Origin: Alkalimonas amylolytica
GTDB lineage: Bacteria > Pseudomonadota > Gammaproteobacteria > Enterobacterales > Alteromonadaceae
Direction of reading: 5' to 3'
DNA: 64,000 nt
Assembly: GCF_900107845.1 (NCBI RefSeq)
Contig: NZ_FNRM01000011.1
Coordinates: forward strand, 1-64,000
Program-made: the position numbers and the translations under genes
Shown here: piece by piece, positions 27,061 through 36,272 of the stretch
How the letters are laid out: each line of letters starts with the position of its first letter
Position numbering within the stretch: the first letter of the stretch is position 1
The notes under the pieces: model-generated
What the model saw: only the letters and a program-made list of their open reading frames with translations
The model's database searches: none
What the model was told of the DNA's origin: nothing

Positions 27061-29001
27061 TTACTCCGGTAGGTACTGATAACGGCCGTAGCCGTCATCA
27101 TCCAGGCCTATAAACTGCAGGCGAGGATGCGATTCAGCTTTGGCTTTGGCTGCTTCCAGGCTGCTGCTGCGAAACTCCAGCCGGGCCCCGGCCGGCAGCG
27201 TTAGTTGCCAGTTCTGTTGCAATTGCACCGGAATGGCTTCGCCGTGTTGCTTCGCCTGTTCGCGGGTGAAGGCAGCAATGATCTGCCGAACTTCCATTTG
27301 ACCGGTGTAATGCACCGGTGCCGTTGTGGCATGGGGAAAAAAGCCGCCGCCACTGACCCGGTAATTGTTTGTGGCCAGCAAGAAGCGCTGCTCAGCACGA
27401 ACCGGCTGGCCCAGATAGCTCAATTCAACAATACGGTGGCTATCGCTTACTTGTTGGCCTTCACCATCAAAACGGGCGGGTTGGCTCACATCAATGCGGT
27501 AGCTAAGCCCACTCATCATGTCGAAGTTGTAGCTGGGAATGCGTGGTGCCAGCAGTTGCTGCCACTCGTCCTTACTAGCTTCGATGGTGTTAAAGGTCCG
27601 GGCTGACATTTCCAGCCAGTCACGCAGTTCACTGCCACTCAGCTCAATCACTCGCAAGGTATTGGGGTAAATGTACAGATCCGCGATGTTACCCAGGGTC
27701 AGTGGGCCAGCTGCCAGATGGGTATAATCTGCCGGCCCGCCAAAGCCACTGCGAAAAGGCGCCGCCGCACTGATAATGGGGAAATCCGGCAGCTCACCTT
27801 GCTGCTGCAAGGTGTTTGCATACCAGCTTTGCGCCTGATTGACCCAAGACACAGCAGTGCTCGGTACTACCCGGGCAAAGAAGTTTTCAATGGCGCCATC
27901 GGTAGCCCCCAAAGGCTGATTCAGCATCGCCAGGGTTTGCGCTTGCTCTTCACTCAATAAAGCCACCAGCAGCTCATCGCGCTCTGGGCCAACCTGGCGT
28001 AACTCACTGGCAGCATCAACCACCTGCCAGCTGCCATCGGTGCGTTTAAGCGTTAAATCTATCACGCCCAGATGGCTGCCATACTGCCCCCCCATCACGG
28101 CAGGTACGCCATGAATGAAACCGCGCTTGGCATCTACTCCGGCCATATCCTGGTAATCCGGCCCTGGCAGTTGCCGGTGCTGATGGCCCAGCAATAAAGC
28201 ATCGACCCCTTCAATTTGCGCTAGATACAGCCCGGCTTGCTCGGCACCTTCAGGGTAGTCGCCATAATCCCTCAGGCCGGTATGGGCAATCACCACAACC
28301 AGATCCGCCCCTTCAGCGCGCATTTTTGGCACAAAGTGCTGAGCGGTAGCTACCATATCCCGTGCTTGTACCCGGCCTTCCAGATGGTGCCGATCCCAAC
28401 GCAGAATGTCCGGCGGTACCAGGCCCAAAATCCCCACCTGAATATCATGGCGCTGCAAATCAGTGCCAACAAAGCTATGGCTTTGAATCACATAAGGTGT
28501 ATAGCGGCTAGCTTGCCAGTCATCCACTGCGGCATCCGGCTCAAACACATTGGCCAATAAAAACGGAAAAGTGGCCCCTTCAATGGTGGCATCCAGATAC
28601 GCTAGGCCATAGTTAAATTCATGATTACCGAGCGCTGCAGCATCATAGCCCAGATAATTCATCGCCCGGATCACCGGATGCCGTTGCTGCTGAAGATACT
28701 CCAAACCCTGAGCATGAGCCCAGTCGCCAAGTGCACTGCCCTGAATGGTATCGCCGTTATCAAACAACAGGTTGTTTGGCTGCTCCAACCTGGCCTGATG
28801 CACCAAAGCTGCAGTGTGCGCCAGGCCAAAACGATCGGTTTCACGCTGCTGGAAATAATCGTACCCCAGCATATAGGCATGCAAATCATTGGTATGCATG
28901 ATGCGCAGCTCGACTTGTGGTTGACGCTCCGGAGATGGAGAGCATGCTGCTACGAACCACATAACGAGCGTCAGCAACACAAAATTGATGATTTTTCTCA
29001 T
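27061..29001 (-). CDS. cpdB: 2',3'-cyclic-nucleotide 2'-phosphodiesterase/3'-nucleotidase, lipoprotein form
   Basis: The 646-residue protein has an N-terminal metallophosphoesterase domain (IMHTNDLHAYMLGYDYF, LLFDNGDTIQGSALGDW, ALGNHEFNYGL, LLGHQHRQ) and a C-terminal 5'-nucleotidase domain ending near GFFPHATTAPVHY. The order and motifs fit CpdB, which salvages 2',3'-cyclic and 3' nucleotides in the periplasm. Here the signal MRKIINFVLLTLVMWFVAAC ends in a lipobox, so it is probably membrane-anchored, unlike the soluble E. coli enzyme. GAGAG precedes ATG 29001. Confidence 0.88.
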   Translation of the reverse strand: MRKIINFVLLTLVMWFVAACSPSPERQPQVELRIMHTNDLHAYMLGYDYFQQRETDRFGLAHTAALVHQARLEQPNNLLFDNGDTIQGSALGDWAHAQGLEYLQQQRHPVIRAMNYLGYDAAALGNHEFNYGLAYLDATIEGATFPFLLANVFEPDAAVDDWQASRYTPYVIQSHSFVGTDLQRHDIQVGILGLVPPDILRWDRHHLEGRVQARDMVATAQHFVPKMRAEGADLVVVIAHTGLRDYGDYPEGAEQAGLYLAQIEGVDALLLGHQHRQLPGPDYQDMAGVDAKRGFIHGVPAVMGGQYGSHLGVIDLTLKRTDGSWQVVDAASELRQVGPERDELLVALLSEEQAQTLAMLNQPLGATDGAIENFFARVVPSTAVSWVNQAQSWYANTLQQQGELPDFPIISAAAPFRSGFGGPADYTHLAAGPLTLGNIADLYIYPNTLRVIELSGSELRDWLEMSARTFNTIEASKDEWQQLLAPRIPSYNFDMMSGLSYRIDVSQPARFDGEGQQVSDSHRIVELSYLGQPVRAEQRFLLATNNYRVSGGGFFPHATTAPVHYTGQMEVRQIIAAFTREQAKQHGEAIPVQLQQNWQLTLPAGARLEFRSSSLEAAKAKAESHPRLQFIGLDDDGYGRYQYLPE

Positions 29002-29178
29002 GAAACTCTCTTTAAGCCACTTCATTCAGGTTTTGAATCAGCAGATTGTAGCATTTTTCCGTGACAATTTTACGGCCTTGGGACCTAAGTCGGGGTAAAT
29101 TCGCGTTCAAGTTTTCAGTAAGGCGGACGATAACCTTTATGTACCGGATAACCCGCATACTTTGATGGAGAATGCACC

Positions 29179-29454
29179 ATGAACGAACAAAGTCGCTTAG
29201 AAAAATTACGCAACCTTGGCGTTCGCCTGCATGAACTGCAGTTGGTTCAACCTGTCGCCGGGAAATCCTATACCTCGGTTGCACTGAATTACTTGTTCAG
29301 CCGTCATGAGCTCACTCGCCCCTGTGGCCAGTCGTTGGATGTCACCTTGCGCTCTTTGGCGGACGCCATTGTGCAAAAGCATCAATTGAAGTTCAGCCGT
29401 TTTGATTCCGACTCCATTATCGACTATTTCTGCCGTTTGTACCGCGCCCACTAA
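29179..29454 (+). CDS. Small hypothetical protein
   Basis: This is a 91-residue, soluble, mostly helical protein (MNEQSRLEKLRNLGVRLHELQLVQ...). A GGAG-containing ribosome site (GATGGAGAATGCACC) precedes the ATG, and codon use is like its neighbours, so it is likely a real gene. I do not recognise a family. It stands between cpdB (divergent) and the cupin gene. Confidence 0.6.
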   Translation: MNEQSRLEKLRNLGVRLHELQLVQPVAGKSYTSVALNYLFSRHELTRPCGQSLDVTLRSLADAIVQKHQLKFSRFDSDSIIDYFCRLYRAH

Positions 29455-29543
29455 CGATCGCTGCTGCGCTGCAACGCAGCAGTTCACTGGACAGACTACT
29501 GACCTTCTTTTAAGCTGTTCCCTTTGCAGAAGAGGGCCTGCCC

Positions 29544-29939
29544 ATGAGCTTTTTCGCCGTTCTGGTTGCTTTGCCAGCTATCGCCTGTTCATCAGCCGTG
29601 TTGCATTTACCTAAGCTGATAGCACCAGCCGATGCCCCTGCCATTCACAATCAGCCTTTGGCAGCAACGGACCATAGTAGCAGCTTTTTGCTGACCATCA
29701 CCGGCGCAGTGCCCAACCATTACCACCAATGGCATACCGAGCAAATTTATGTGCTGCAGGGTAGCGCCCGCATGCGCCTGGCCGATGATGAACTAAACAT
29801 TCAATCGGGTGACTACCTGCTGATCCCGCCTGGTACTGTTCATGGAGTACTGGAAATCACCTCCGGGCAGCCACTAAAAGTGCTATCCATTCAATCGCCC
29901 CGCTTTGATCCAACGGATCGGGTGCTGGTAGACGACTGA
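29544..29939 (+). CDS. Cupin-domain protein, probably exported
   Basis: This is a 131-residue single-cupin protein. The metal-binding first motif is HYHQWHTEQIYVLQG and the second is DYLLIPPGTVHGV. The N-terminus (SFFAVLVALPAIACSS) is hydrophobic but lacks positive charges, so export is uncertain. Its stop overlaps the next ATG by one base (TGATG), so it is coupled to the downstream membrane protein gene. Function is unknown. Confidence 0.8.
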   Translation: MSFFAVLVALPAIACSSAVLHLPKLIAPADAPAIHNQPLAATDHSSSFLLTITGAVPNHYHQWHTEQIYVLQGSARMRLADDELNIQSGDYLLIPPGTVHGVLEITSGQPLKVLSIQSPRFDPTDRVLVDD

Positions 29940-30964
29940 TGGATTCTGTTACTCAGGCCGCGCTTGGCGCAGCCGTCGCCGTTGCAGTCATGGGCAAATC
30001 CACCTCGGTAAAAAAAGCAGCCTTGTGGGGGGCTGTTGCCGGCACCCTGCCCGATCTGGATGTGTTTATTCATTATGGTGATGACCTAAGCAATATGCTG
30101 CGCCATCGTGGCGAGAGCCATGCCTTTTTTTACCAAACGCTGTTCGCACCTCTGCTGGCAGCGCTGATTTGCCGCTGGCATCAGCAACAAGCACTGTTCC
30201 TGCACTGGTGGTTGGCCATCTGGCTGGTACTGGTGACCCACAGCCTGCTGGATACCTTTACCACCTATGGCACCCAGCTGGCGCTGCCATTTAGCAACCA
30301 TGCCTTTGCGCTGGAAAGTATTTTTGTGATTGATCCGCTCTACACAGTGCCACTGCTGATTGGCGTTGCCCTGGCCTGGCGCTTACCCGGACCTGGGCTT
30401 GGCTTTAATGCATTAGGGTTGCTGCTGTCTTCGCTCTACTTAGGCTGGGGCTTGTTAGCGCAACAGTGGGTGTTGTGGCAGCTTGATCAGCAGCATCCCG
30501 AGCTGGCGCACTATGAGCGGCTGGTGCAACCGACAGCGCTGAATACCTTGGTCTGGCGGATTATTGTGATGGACGAAAAGGGCTATCGCGAGGGGTTTTA
30601 TGCATTGAATGATGGCAAAACCCCGATAGAGTTTCGTCAGCATGCCTTTTCAGAGCAAGCTAAAACACTGAGTCAACTTCCGGAAGCTCAAGAACTCACC
30701 CGTTTCAGCCATGGCTTTGTCGGTTATTTTCAACGCGGCCAGTTGCTCACTATGGCCGATTTGCGGATGGGCATGCAGGGCAATTATGCCTTTGAATTTA
30801 GCCTGGCTTGCCAGCAAGACACAAAGCTTCAGCCGATAGCAGTAGTGCAACTGGATAAACCCTACCAGATGCTTGAAATGTGGGCCTGGGCCTTTCGTCG
30901 TTTTTGGCTGGAAGCCAGGCCACTCTCGGAAAGCACGGTGCTTAGCCAGCCAGGCTGCGACTGA
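29939..30964 (+). CDS. YdjM-like (DUF457) membrane-bound metal-dependent hydrolase family protein
   Basis: The 341-residue protein begins MDSVTQAALGAAVAVAVMG and has the family His/Asp motifs GTLPDLDVFI and HRGESHAF, with HSLLDTFTTYG in a later helix. Four to five transmembrane segments are followed by a soluble C-terminal domain. Related genes (ydjM) are annotated as LexA-regulated in enterobacteria, but no LexA box is visible here. It is translated from an overlapping start after the cupin. Confidence 0.85.
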   Translation: MDSVTQAALGAAVAVAVMGKSTSVKKAALWGAVAGTLPDLDVFIHYGDDLSNMLRHRGESHAFFYQTLFAPLLAALICRWHQQQALFLHWWLAIWLVLVTHSLLDTFTTYGTQLALPFSNHAFALESIFVIDPLYTVPLLIGVALAWRLPGPGLGFNALGLLLSSLYLGWGLLAQQWVLWQLDQQHPELAHYERLVQPTALNTLVWRIIVMDEKGYREGFYALNDGKTPIEFRQHAFSEQAKTLSQLPEAQELTRFSHGFVGYFQRGQLLTMADLRMGMQGNYAFEFSLACQQDTKLQPIAVVQLDKPYQMLEMWAWAFRRFWLEARPLSESTVLSQPGCD

Positions 30965-30994
30965 CTTACAGCCAGCTTTTTGGTGATGGCCAAA

Positions 30995-32638
30995 TTAGGC
31001 AAGCTCTACCCGGTTGCGGCCATTGTGCTTGGCCTGATACAGTGCCTGATCGGCCCGGTCAATGTTTTCATCGGTCGATTGGCTGGTATCAACCCGGGCC
31101 AGACCAGCGCTGAAAGTACACTGAAACGACTGTTCCTGGGCACTGAAAGGAATGGCCTGAAACGACTGGCGAATGCCATCGATAATGACTTTGGCTTTTT
31201 TCAGTGAGCAATCTGGTAAAGCCAGTAAAAACTCTTCACCACCATAACGGCCTATCACATCGGTTTTGCGCAGTTTTTGTTGCAATAAATTTGCCAGACT
31301 GCTGATAACCTGATCGCCCACCAAATGGCCATATTGATCATTGACCCGCTTAAAATGATCCAAATCCAGCATCACCACAATCAATTCCTGCTTGCTGCGC
31401 TTGGCTTTGGCTATCTCATCGCTCAGCCGCTCTTTCACGGTAGCATGTTGCAGCAAGCCGGTCAGGCTATCGCGGATCATCATCTCCGCCAGCTGCCTGG
31501 CACGCTGAGCCCGGGCGAACACCGTCACAGCCAGGGCCTGATCGGTAATGGGTTTGGAAATGAAATCATCCCCGGCTTTGACCAACGCATCCAACTGGCG
31601 CTGACTATCCGTTTCCGACGACAAATAGACAATAGGCACCCCAAGCCATTCATCTTTAAAACGAATAATCTGCGCCAGCTCCGGGCCGGTGCAATCCGGC
31701 ATATTGACATCCAACAGGATCACATCCGGCTGAAACCCCTGCAAACCTATCAACATCTTGGTGGGATCGTTGACCACTTTGGCTTCCATACCAGCCTGCT
31801 CAATAATCAACTGGTAATGCTGTGCCAGCATCACATCATCGTCGACAATCAGGATCCGAAAACGAGCTTGCTGGCGCAGGGCCAGTAAACGCTGAATACG
31901 CAGCTCAATGGCCGCTGCATCCACCGGTTTGCTAAAGTAACCACTAGCACCCAAGCGCACTGCAGCCAGGTACTGGTTAAAACTTTCTTTTTCACCGACG
32001 ACAAACAGTACCGTGGGCTGGTGTTGATTTGTCAGCAATTGCTGCAGCAGTTTTTTCAGCCCACCTGCCAGGCGGCTCTGAGGCATATCCAGCACCAGCA
32101 CATCGGGCTTTTGCACAGCCACAGCTGCTTTTAACTCTTCCAATGTGCGGCAACTGACTACCTGATGGCCAAAAGGGTCCATCGCTGATGTCAGCTGTTT
32201 GCCAAGCTCACCGTCTTTACTGAACACCAGGATATGCGCTTTACGGGTAAATTCATCATCGACAGCCTGAAACAAAGGTGCCGGTATAGCTTGGGGCATG
32301 CTACTACTGTGATTACTAAGCTCCTGCACCATCTGTAGAAACTGCTGTTTCAGCTCAGTTTCTGGCCGCACATCAATCTCAAGCCAGGAGTCGAGCTCCA
32401 TTTCCAGCGCCTTGGCTTGCTGACCAAGCTGTGGCATGCCAAAAGTGCCCGCTGAACCTGCCAGAGTGTGGAAACGTTGCTTCAGTGTTTTTGCAATGCT
32501 CTGCCAGCCGCGGTCGTTCGCATCAAGCAACTGGCCTGCCATGGCGACGATTTGCGGCCAATCCTGCTGCAAGCGCACCAAATAACTTTGTTGCAAGGCT
32601 TCCAATTGCTGCTGAATCTGCTGTTGCGATGCTGGCAT
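30995..32638 (-). CDS. Hpt-REC-REC-GGDEF diguanylate cyclase
   Basis: This 547-residue signalling protein has an Hpt-like domain (1-110, with the phospho-acceptor His in HTLAGSAGTFG) and a first receiver lacking the usual acidic pocket (about 130-250). A second receiver is intact (about 255-375, ILIVDDD with DVILLDVNMPD and SKPI). A GGDEF domain (about 385-545) carries GGEEF. RKTD five residues before GGEEF is the c-di-GMP product-inhibition site. It would make c-di-GMP under phosphorelay control. It is convergent with the YdjM-like gene and has no operon partner. Confidence 0.9.
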   Translation of the reverse strand: MPASQQQIQQQLEALQQSYLVRLQQDWPQIVAMAGQLLDANDRGWQSIAKTLKQRFHTLAGSAGTFGMPQLGQQAKALEMELDSWLEIDVRPETELKQQFLQMVQELSNHSSSMPQAIPAPLFQAVDDEFTRKAHILVFSKDGELGKQLTSAMDPFGHQVVSCRTLEELKAAVAVQKPDVLVLDMPQSRLAGGLKKLLQQLLTNQHQPTVLFVVGEKESFNQYLAAVRLGASGYFSKPVDAAAIELRIQRLLALRQQARFRILIVDDDVMLAQHYQLIIEQAGMEAKVVNDPTKMLIGLQGFQPDVILLDVNMPDCTGPELAQIIRFKDEWLGVPIVYLSSETDSQRQLDALVKAGDDFISKPITDQALAVTVFARAQRARQLAEMMIRDSLTGLLQHATVKERLSDEIAKAKRSKQELIVVMLDLDHFKRVNDQYGHLVGDQVISSLANLLQQKLRKTDVIGRYGGEEFLLALPDCSLKKAKVIIDGIRQSFQAIPFSAQEQSFQCTFSAGLARVDTSQSTDENIDRADQALYQAKHNGRNRVELA

Positions 32639-32916
32639 GCCCTGCTCTTCATTTGAAAAAACATCTGAGTAAAAAGTAGCGAACTTCCAGCCTAAAAGCC
32701 ATTAAAAATAGGTTTTCCAAGGGTTTTTCTTAAACTTCCAAGCCAACAAAACACGATTTGATGTTAACCCAGGTTTCCTTGTGCTCAGGCAGGATCACGC
32801 TACGATGGCGCAACCTAACCAAGCGAGGTTCAAATAAATATCAGCTTTTTATCAACCCATCGCCCTGGTGTAATCGTTATACTCAGAGCTGAGTTGTATC
32901 GAATAAAGGACTATTG

Positions 32917-33672
32917 ATGAAACACTTGGGTATCTGGTTGCTGATCTTTGTCGGCCTGCTGTCAAGTGTGTCGCTGCAAGCGGAGCGCATTGTCTTAGCC
33001 AGTAGCAACTACCACCCTCACTATGCGGCAGACTTACCACAGCAAGGTGTAGTGACTGAAATCATCCGCCAAGCCTTTGCGCTGCAAGGCATTCAGATTG
33101 ATGTGGAATTTATGCCTTTTGGTCGCGCTTTGCATCAAGCAAAAATGGGCCATTACGCTGGCCTGATTGCCGCCTGGTACGACGAAGACAGAGTCGAACA
33201 CTTTTTGTATTCGCAGCCGATGTACGCCAATCATATCGTGTTGTTTAAACGCAAAGCCATGCCACTGGAATTTCGAAACTACCAGCAACTGGCTGATGCG
33301 CGCTATCGTTTGGGTGTGGTGCAAGGCTATGCGCAGCCGGAAGGGTTACTTCGCGCACGGCTAAATACCATTGCTGTTGCCAGCGATGAGCAGGCATTCC
33401 GGATGCTGGCTCTGGAGCGGGTCGACTTGGTACCAGCCGATAAGCTCAACGGTCTCTACCTGCTGCAAACCTTGTTGCCTGAATACGCCGATGACATTGA
33501 GTACATGGAGCCCGTACTGGAGCAACGGCCGATGTATCTGGTGCTCTCCAAGCAGGATCCTCGTTCTGAGGAGCTGATGGAGCGCTTTAATCGCGGCCTG
33601 CAGCAATTGCAGGCCAGCAACCAATACCGCACCATTTTGCATAGCTTGCTGCCCGCTACAGGCGCACGCTAA
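32917..33672 (+). CDS. Periplasmic solute-binding protein (SBP_bac_3 family)
   Basis: The 251-residue protein has a signal peptide (MKHLGIWLLIFVGLLSSVSLQA) and a type 2 amino-acid-binding fold (ASSNYHPHYAADLPQQGVVTEIIRQAF; later SQPMYANHIVLF and DARYRLGVVQGY). AAGGA lies 6 bases before ATG 32917, favouring it over the TTG three bases upstream. No transport genes adjoin it, so it may be a sensor-type binding protein. Its last 17 bp overlap the converging permease gene. Confidence 0.85.
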   Translation: MKHLGIWLLIFVGLLSSVSLQAERIVLASSNYHPHYAADLPQQGVVTEIIRQAFALQGIQIDVEFMPFGRALHQAKMGHYAGLIAAWYDEDRVEHFLYSQPMYANHIVLFKRKAMPLEFRNYQQLADARYRLGVVQGYAQPEGLLRARLNTIAVASDEQAFRMLALERVDLVPADKLNGLYLLQTLLPEYADDIEYMEPVLEQRPMYLVLSKQDPRSEELMERFNRGLQQLQASNQYRTILHSLLPATGAR

Positions 33673-34912
33673 GGCCATCGGTCAGGGCCCGGCGGTACGC
33701 CAGCCAGGAAGGAATGCAGCCCAGCAGCAGAGCCAGCCCAAGTACCAGCCCCATCAGTTGTAAGCTGCTGTCACGAATCGGGTTTAAACCGATAAACAAG
33801 CCATAGCGGCTGGCCAGCAGATCCTGACCAAACCAGAGCCCGACCATCAGTACTGCCATGGCCAACACCAAAGAAGCCAAAGTTATCAACAACACTTCCA
33901 GCTGCACCAACCAGAACAGGGTGCCGGGATGAGCACCCACGGCCCGTAAAATAGCAATCTCCCGCTGCCGCTCTTTCATCGAGGCAAGCAAGGTGGTGGT
34001 CATGCCCACCAAGCCAGCCAACAATACCAGCACAGTGATCACCAGCAGCAAACGTTCCACCATGCTAAGCATCTGCCAGAGCTCTGCCAGCGCCACGCCA
34101 GGTAAAATGGCCGTTAAAGGCTCACCGCGAAACTCATTGATTTGCCGCTGCACTAAAAAGGTGGCCGCCCGGGAGTTCAGCCCCACCAAAAACGCCGTAA
34201 TGGCTTTAGGCGTTAAATCCATCTCCAGTGCCTGCTCGGCACTTACCCGACGCCCTGGCATGGGCGCCCCTTGCTGCCAGTCAATATGAATCGCTTCTAT
34301 CCCTTCCAGGCTGACATGCACGCTTTGATCGACTGGCGTGCCGGTTGGAGCCAGGATGCCAACCACAGTAAAGGGCTTATCTTTATGTTCGCTAAAACTA
34401 ACCTGACCAATACCGTGGGCCAGCACGATCTCCTGCCCCAACTGATAACCAAGCCGTGTCGCCACCTCTGAACCCAGTACCGTGTCGTACACATCATCAA
34501 AAATAACACCTTGCGCCAGTTGCAGCTGCTGCTGACCTGCGTAGCGATAAAATTCAAAATAATCCTGATTGGTACCCACCACCCGGTAGCCTCGGTGCGA
34601 GTCGCCCAGCGAAATGGGGATGGTCCAGGCGATCTGCGGATGGCGCTGTATACGCTGGTAGGTTTCCCAACTGATGTTGGCAGTGGCATTGCCAATCCGA
34701 AAAATCGAATACAGCAGTAAGTTCAGCTGGCCAGAGCGGGCACCAACAATCAAATCCGTACCAGAGACCGTGCTGGTAAAGCTGTTCTTTGCTTCATGCC
34801 GCAGATGATCAATCCCAAGCAGCAAACTGATGCTAATCACCAGAGACAACACTGTCATCAGCACGGTCCCACGGCGATTCCACAGACTTAAACGCGCCAA
34901 TTTGATCAGCAT
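33656..34912 (-). CDS. ABC transporter permease (FtsX/MacB type) of the ZrgA-linked cluster
   Basis: This 418-residue protein has an N-terminal helix, a large periplasmic domain (about 45-275) and three C-terminal helices in a FtsX fold (TTTLLASMKERQREIAILRAVGA is the cytoplasmic coupling helix). It pairs with the ATPase just upstream (7-bp overlap). Together with DUF3299 and DUF2796 proteins nearby it resembles the zinc-regulated zrg cluster known from Vibrio. A role in zinc acquisition or envelope metalloprotein handling is inferred. Confidence 0.85.
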   Translation of the reverse strand: MLIKLARLSLWNRRGTVLMTVLSLVISISLLLGIDHLRHEAKNSFTSTVSGTDLIVGARSGQLNLLLYSIFRIGNATANISWETYQRIQRHPQIAWTIPISLGDSHRGYRVVGTNQDYFEFYRYAGQQQLQLAQGVIFDDVYDTVLGSEVATRLGYQLGQEIVLAHGIGQVSFSEHKDKPFTVVGILAPTGTPVDQSVHVSLEGIEAIHIDWQQGAPMPGRRVSAEQALEMDLTPKAITAFLVGLNSRAATFLVQRQINEFRGEPLTAILPGVALAELWQMLSMVERLLLVITVLVLLAGLVGMTTTLLASMKERQREIAILRAVGAHPGTLFWLVQLEVLLITLASLVLAMAVLMVGLWFGQDLLASRYGLFIGLNPIRDSSLQLMGLVLGLALLLGCIPSWLAYRRALTDGLSVRL

Positions 34913-35619
34913 GGCTGTACTCCCTGCTCAAGTTGATCCATCGGTAAATGCCAGTTGAAAAAGCTTTGCAACGCCTGATCATGGCTGACAAAAATCACGG
35001 TAGTGCCACTTTCAGTGGCCTCTGCCAACATCAGCCGCATAAAGGCATCACGGTTATCGGCATCCAGTGCCGAAGTTGGCTCATCGGCAATCAGCAAGGC
35101 CGGGCGCAGCAGTAATGCTCGAGCAATGGCCACCCGCTGTTGCTGCCCCACACTTAACTCCGTGGCTTTTTGGTGATGCAGTTCATCGTTAAGCCCCAAA
35201 TGCTGCAACAGCATAATGGCACGTTCTGTCAGTTCACCGGCCGACTGATTAGCAAAACCTGCCACCAGCAGCACATTATCCAGTACCGACAGGTATGGGA
35301 TCAGGTTGAGCTGCTGAAATACCACGCCGATTTGTTGTGCCCGCAAGGTATCCCGCTTGGCCGCCGAGAGCTTATGCATTGGGGTTTGCTGCAACCAGAG
35401 CCCACCTTCATTCGGTGTGGTGATGCCACTGAGTAAATTCAGTAAGGTCGTTTTACCAGAGCCGGATGCACCACGTATAAACAAATGCTGACCAGCTTCC
35501 AGCTGTAAGTTATCCAGCGCCAGCTGCCAACCTTGCTTGCCAGGCCAGCGAAAACGCAGATTTTTGAGTTCAATTACATATTTTTTCGGCTTGTCAGTCA
35601 CCGGTTGTCCAACCTTCAT
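34906..35619 (-). CDS. ABC transporter ATP-binding protein (LolD/MacB type) of the ZrgA-linked cluster
   Basis: The 237-residue ATPase has Walker A GASGSGKTTLL, Q-loop VVFQQLNLIPYLS, signature LSVGQQQRVAIARALL, Walker B LLIADEPTSALD and switch His in FVSHDQ. It overlaps the permease gene at its 3' end. Only 48 bp separate its start from the divergent DUF3299 gene, so they share a promoter region. No clear ribosome site precedes ATG 35619; GTG six codons further in is an alternative. Confidence 0.88.
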   Translation of the reverse strand: MKVGQPVTDKPKKYVIELKNLRFRWPGKQGWQLALDNLQLEAGQHLFIRGASGSGKTTLLNLLSGITTPNEGGLWLQQTPMHKLSAAKRDTLRAQQIGVVFQQLNLIPYLSVLDNVLLVAGFANQSAGELTERAIMLLQHLGLNDELHHQKATELSVGQQQRVAIARALLLRPALLIADEPTSALDADNRDAFMRLMLAEATESGTTVIFVSHDQALQSFFNWHLPMDQLEQGVQPC

Positions 35620-35631
35620 GGTAAGATGATG

Positions 35632-35646
35632 GGTATGATTTATACC
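35632..35646. promoter_or_regulatory. Palindrome in the ATPase/DUF3299 divergent promoter
   Basis: GGTATGATTTATACC is a 15-bp palindrome with one mismatched pair, centred in the 48-bp spacer between two divergent genes. It could be an operator. It does not match the Zur consensus well. Confidence 0.35.
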
Positions 35647-35667
35647 AAAGTTCAGGAGTAAGCTCCA

Positions 35668-36207
35668 ATGATGCGTTCACTGTCTATAGCAATCCTGTTG
35701 CTGTCTGTCGCATTTACTTCCGCCCAGTTGCAAGCTGAAGAGGTACGCACCCTGGAATGGACTGATCTCATGCCAGAAGAGGATCTGGCGCTGCTGGAAA
35801 CGCTGCCAGATATTGAACACGACTACAGCCAACCATCACCGTTTGACGATGCGTCTGACGATCCCTACGCCAGCTTATGGCAACAAGTGCTGACTTCGAC
35901 CAGAGTACGTGAAGAGTTTAACAATCAACGGATACGTTTGCCTGGTTTCATCGTCCCGCTGGAGTTTGATCAAAACCAGAATGTCACCAGCTTTTTTCTG
36001 GTGCCATACTTTGGTGCTTGTATCCATGTACCTCCACCGCCACCAAATCAGATTATCTATGTCACCGATGCAAAAGGCCTGACAGCTGACATGATGTACA
36101 CACCGTTTTGGATTACCGGCGTACTCACCACCGACTCAATAAGTCACGATCTGGCTTTTGCGGCTTACAGCCTGAAAGCGGATCACATCGAAGAATACAC
36201 CTGGTAA
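35668..36207 (+). CDS. Exported DUF3299 protein of the zinc-linked cluster
   Basis: This is a 179-residue protein with a signal peptide (RSLSIAILLLSVAFTSAQLQA) and a conserved core (RLPGFIVPLEF, FFLVPYFGACIHVPPPPPNQ, FWITGVL). The GACIHVPPPPPNQ stretch marks the DUF3299 family, which is found with ZrgA-like and ABC proteins. The conserved Cys and His may bind metal; this is inference. CAGGAG precedes the ATG. A strong terminator follows, then the transposon. Confidence 0.88.
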   Translation: MMRSLSIAILLLSVAFTSAQLQAEEVRTLEWTDLMPEEDLALLETLPDIEHDYSQPSPFDDASDDPYASLWQQVLTSTRVREEFNNQRIRLPGFIVPLEFDQNQNVTSFFLVPYFGACIHVPPPPPNQIIYVTDAKGLTADMMYTPFWITGVLTTDSISHDLAFAAYSLKADHIEEYTW

Positions 36208-36232
36208 AGCTGGCGGACCAAACCAGTTGTGC

Positions 36233-36268
36233 CCACTAAAAAAGCGCCCTCGGGCGCTTTTTTAGTGG
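36233..36268. terminator. Bidirectional terminator at the transposon edge
   Basis: CCACTAAAAAAGCGCCC and its exact complement pair over 17 bp with a two-base TC loop, giving A and T runs on both strands. The last four bases belong to the 8-bp target duplication of the insertion. Before the insertion it would have served both DUF3299 and zrgA. Confidence 0.93.
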
Positions 36269-36272
36269 TTGA
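36265..36272 (+). repeat. Target-site duplication, left copy (GTGGTTGA)
   Basis: The 8-mer directly abuts the left terminal inverted repeat and recurs at 45392-45399. Eight base pairs is the duplication length known for IS1595-family transposition. Confidence 0.93.

Noticed and set aside
35632-35646. Zur box in the ATPase/DUF3299 spacer
   Set aside because: Aligned to the Zur consensus it matches fewer than half of the positions; kept only as an unnamed palindrome.
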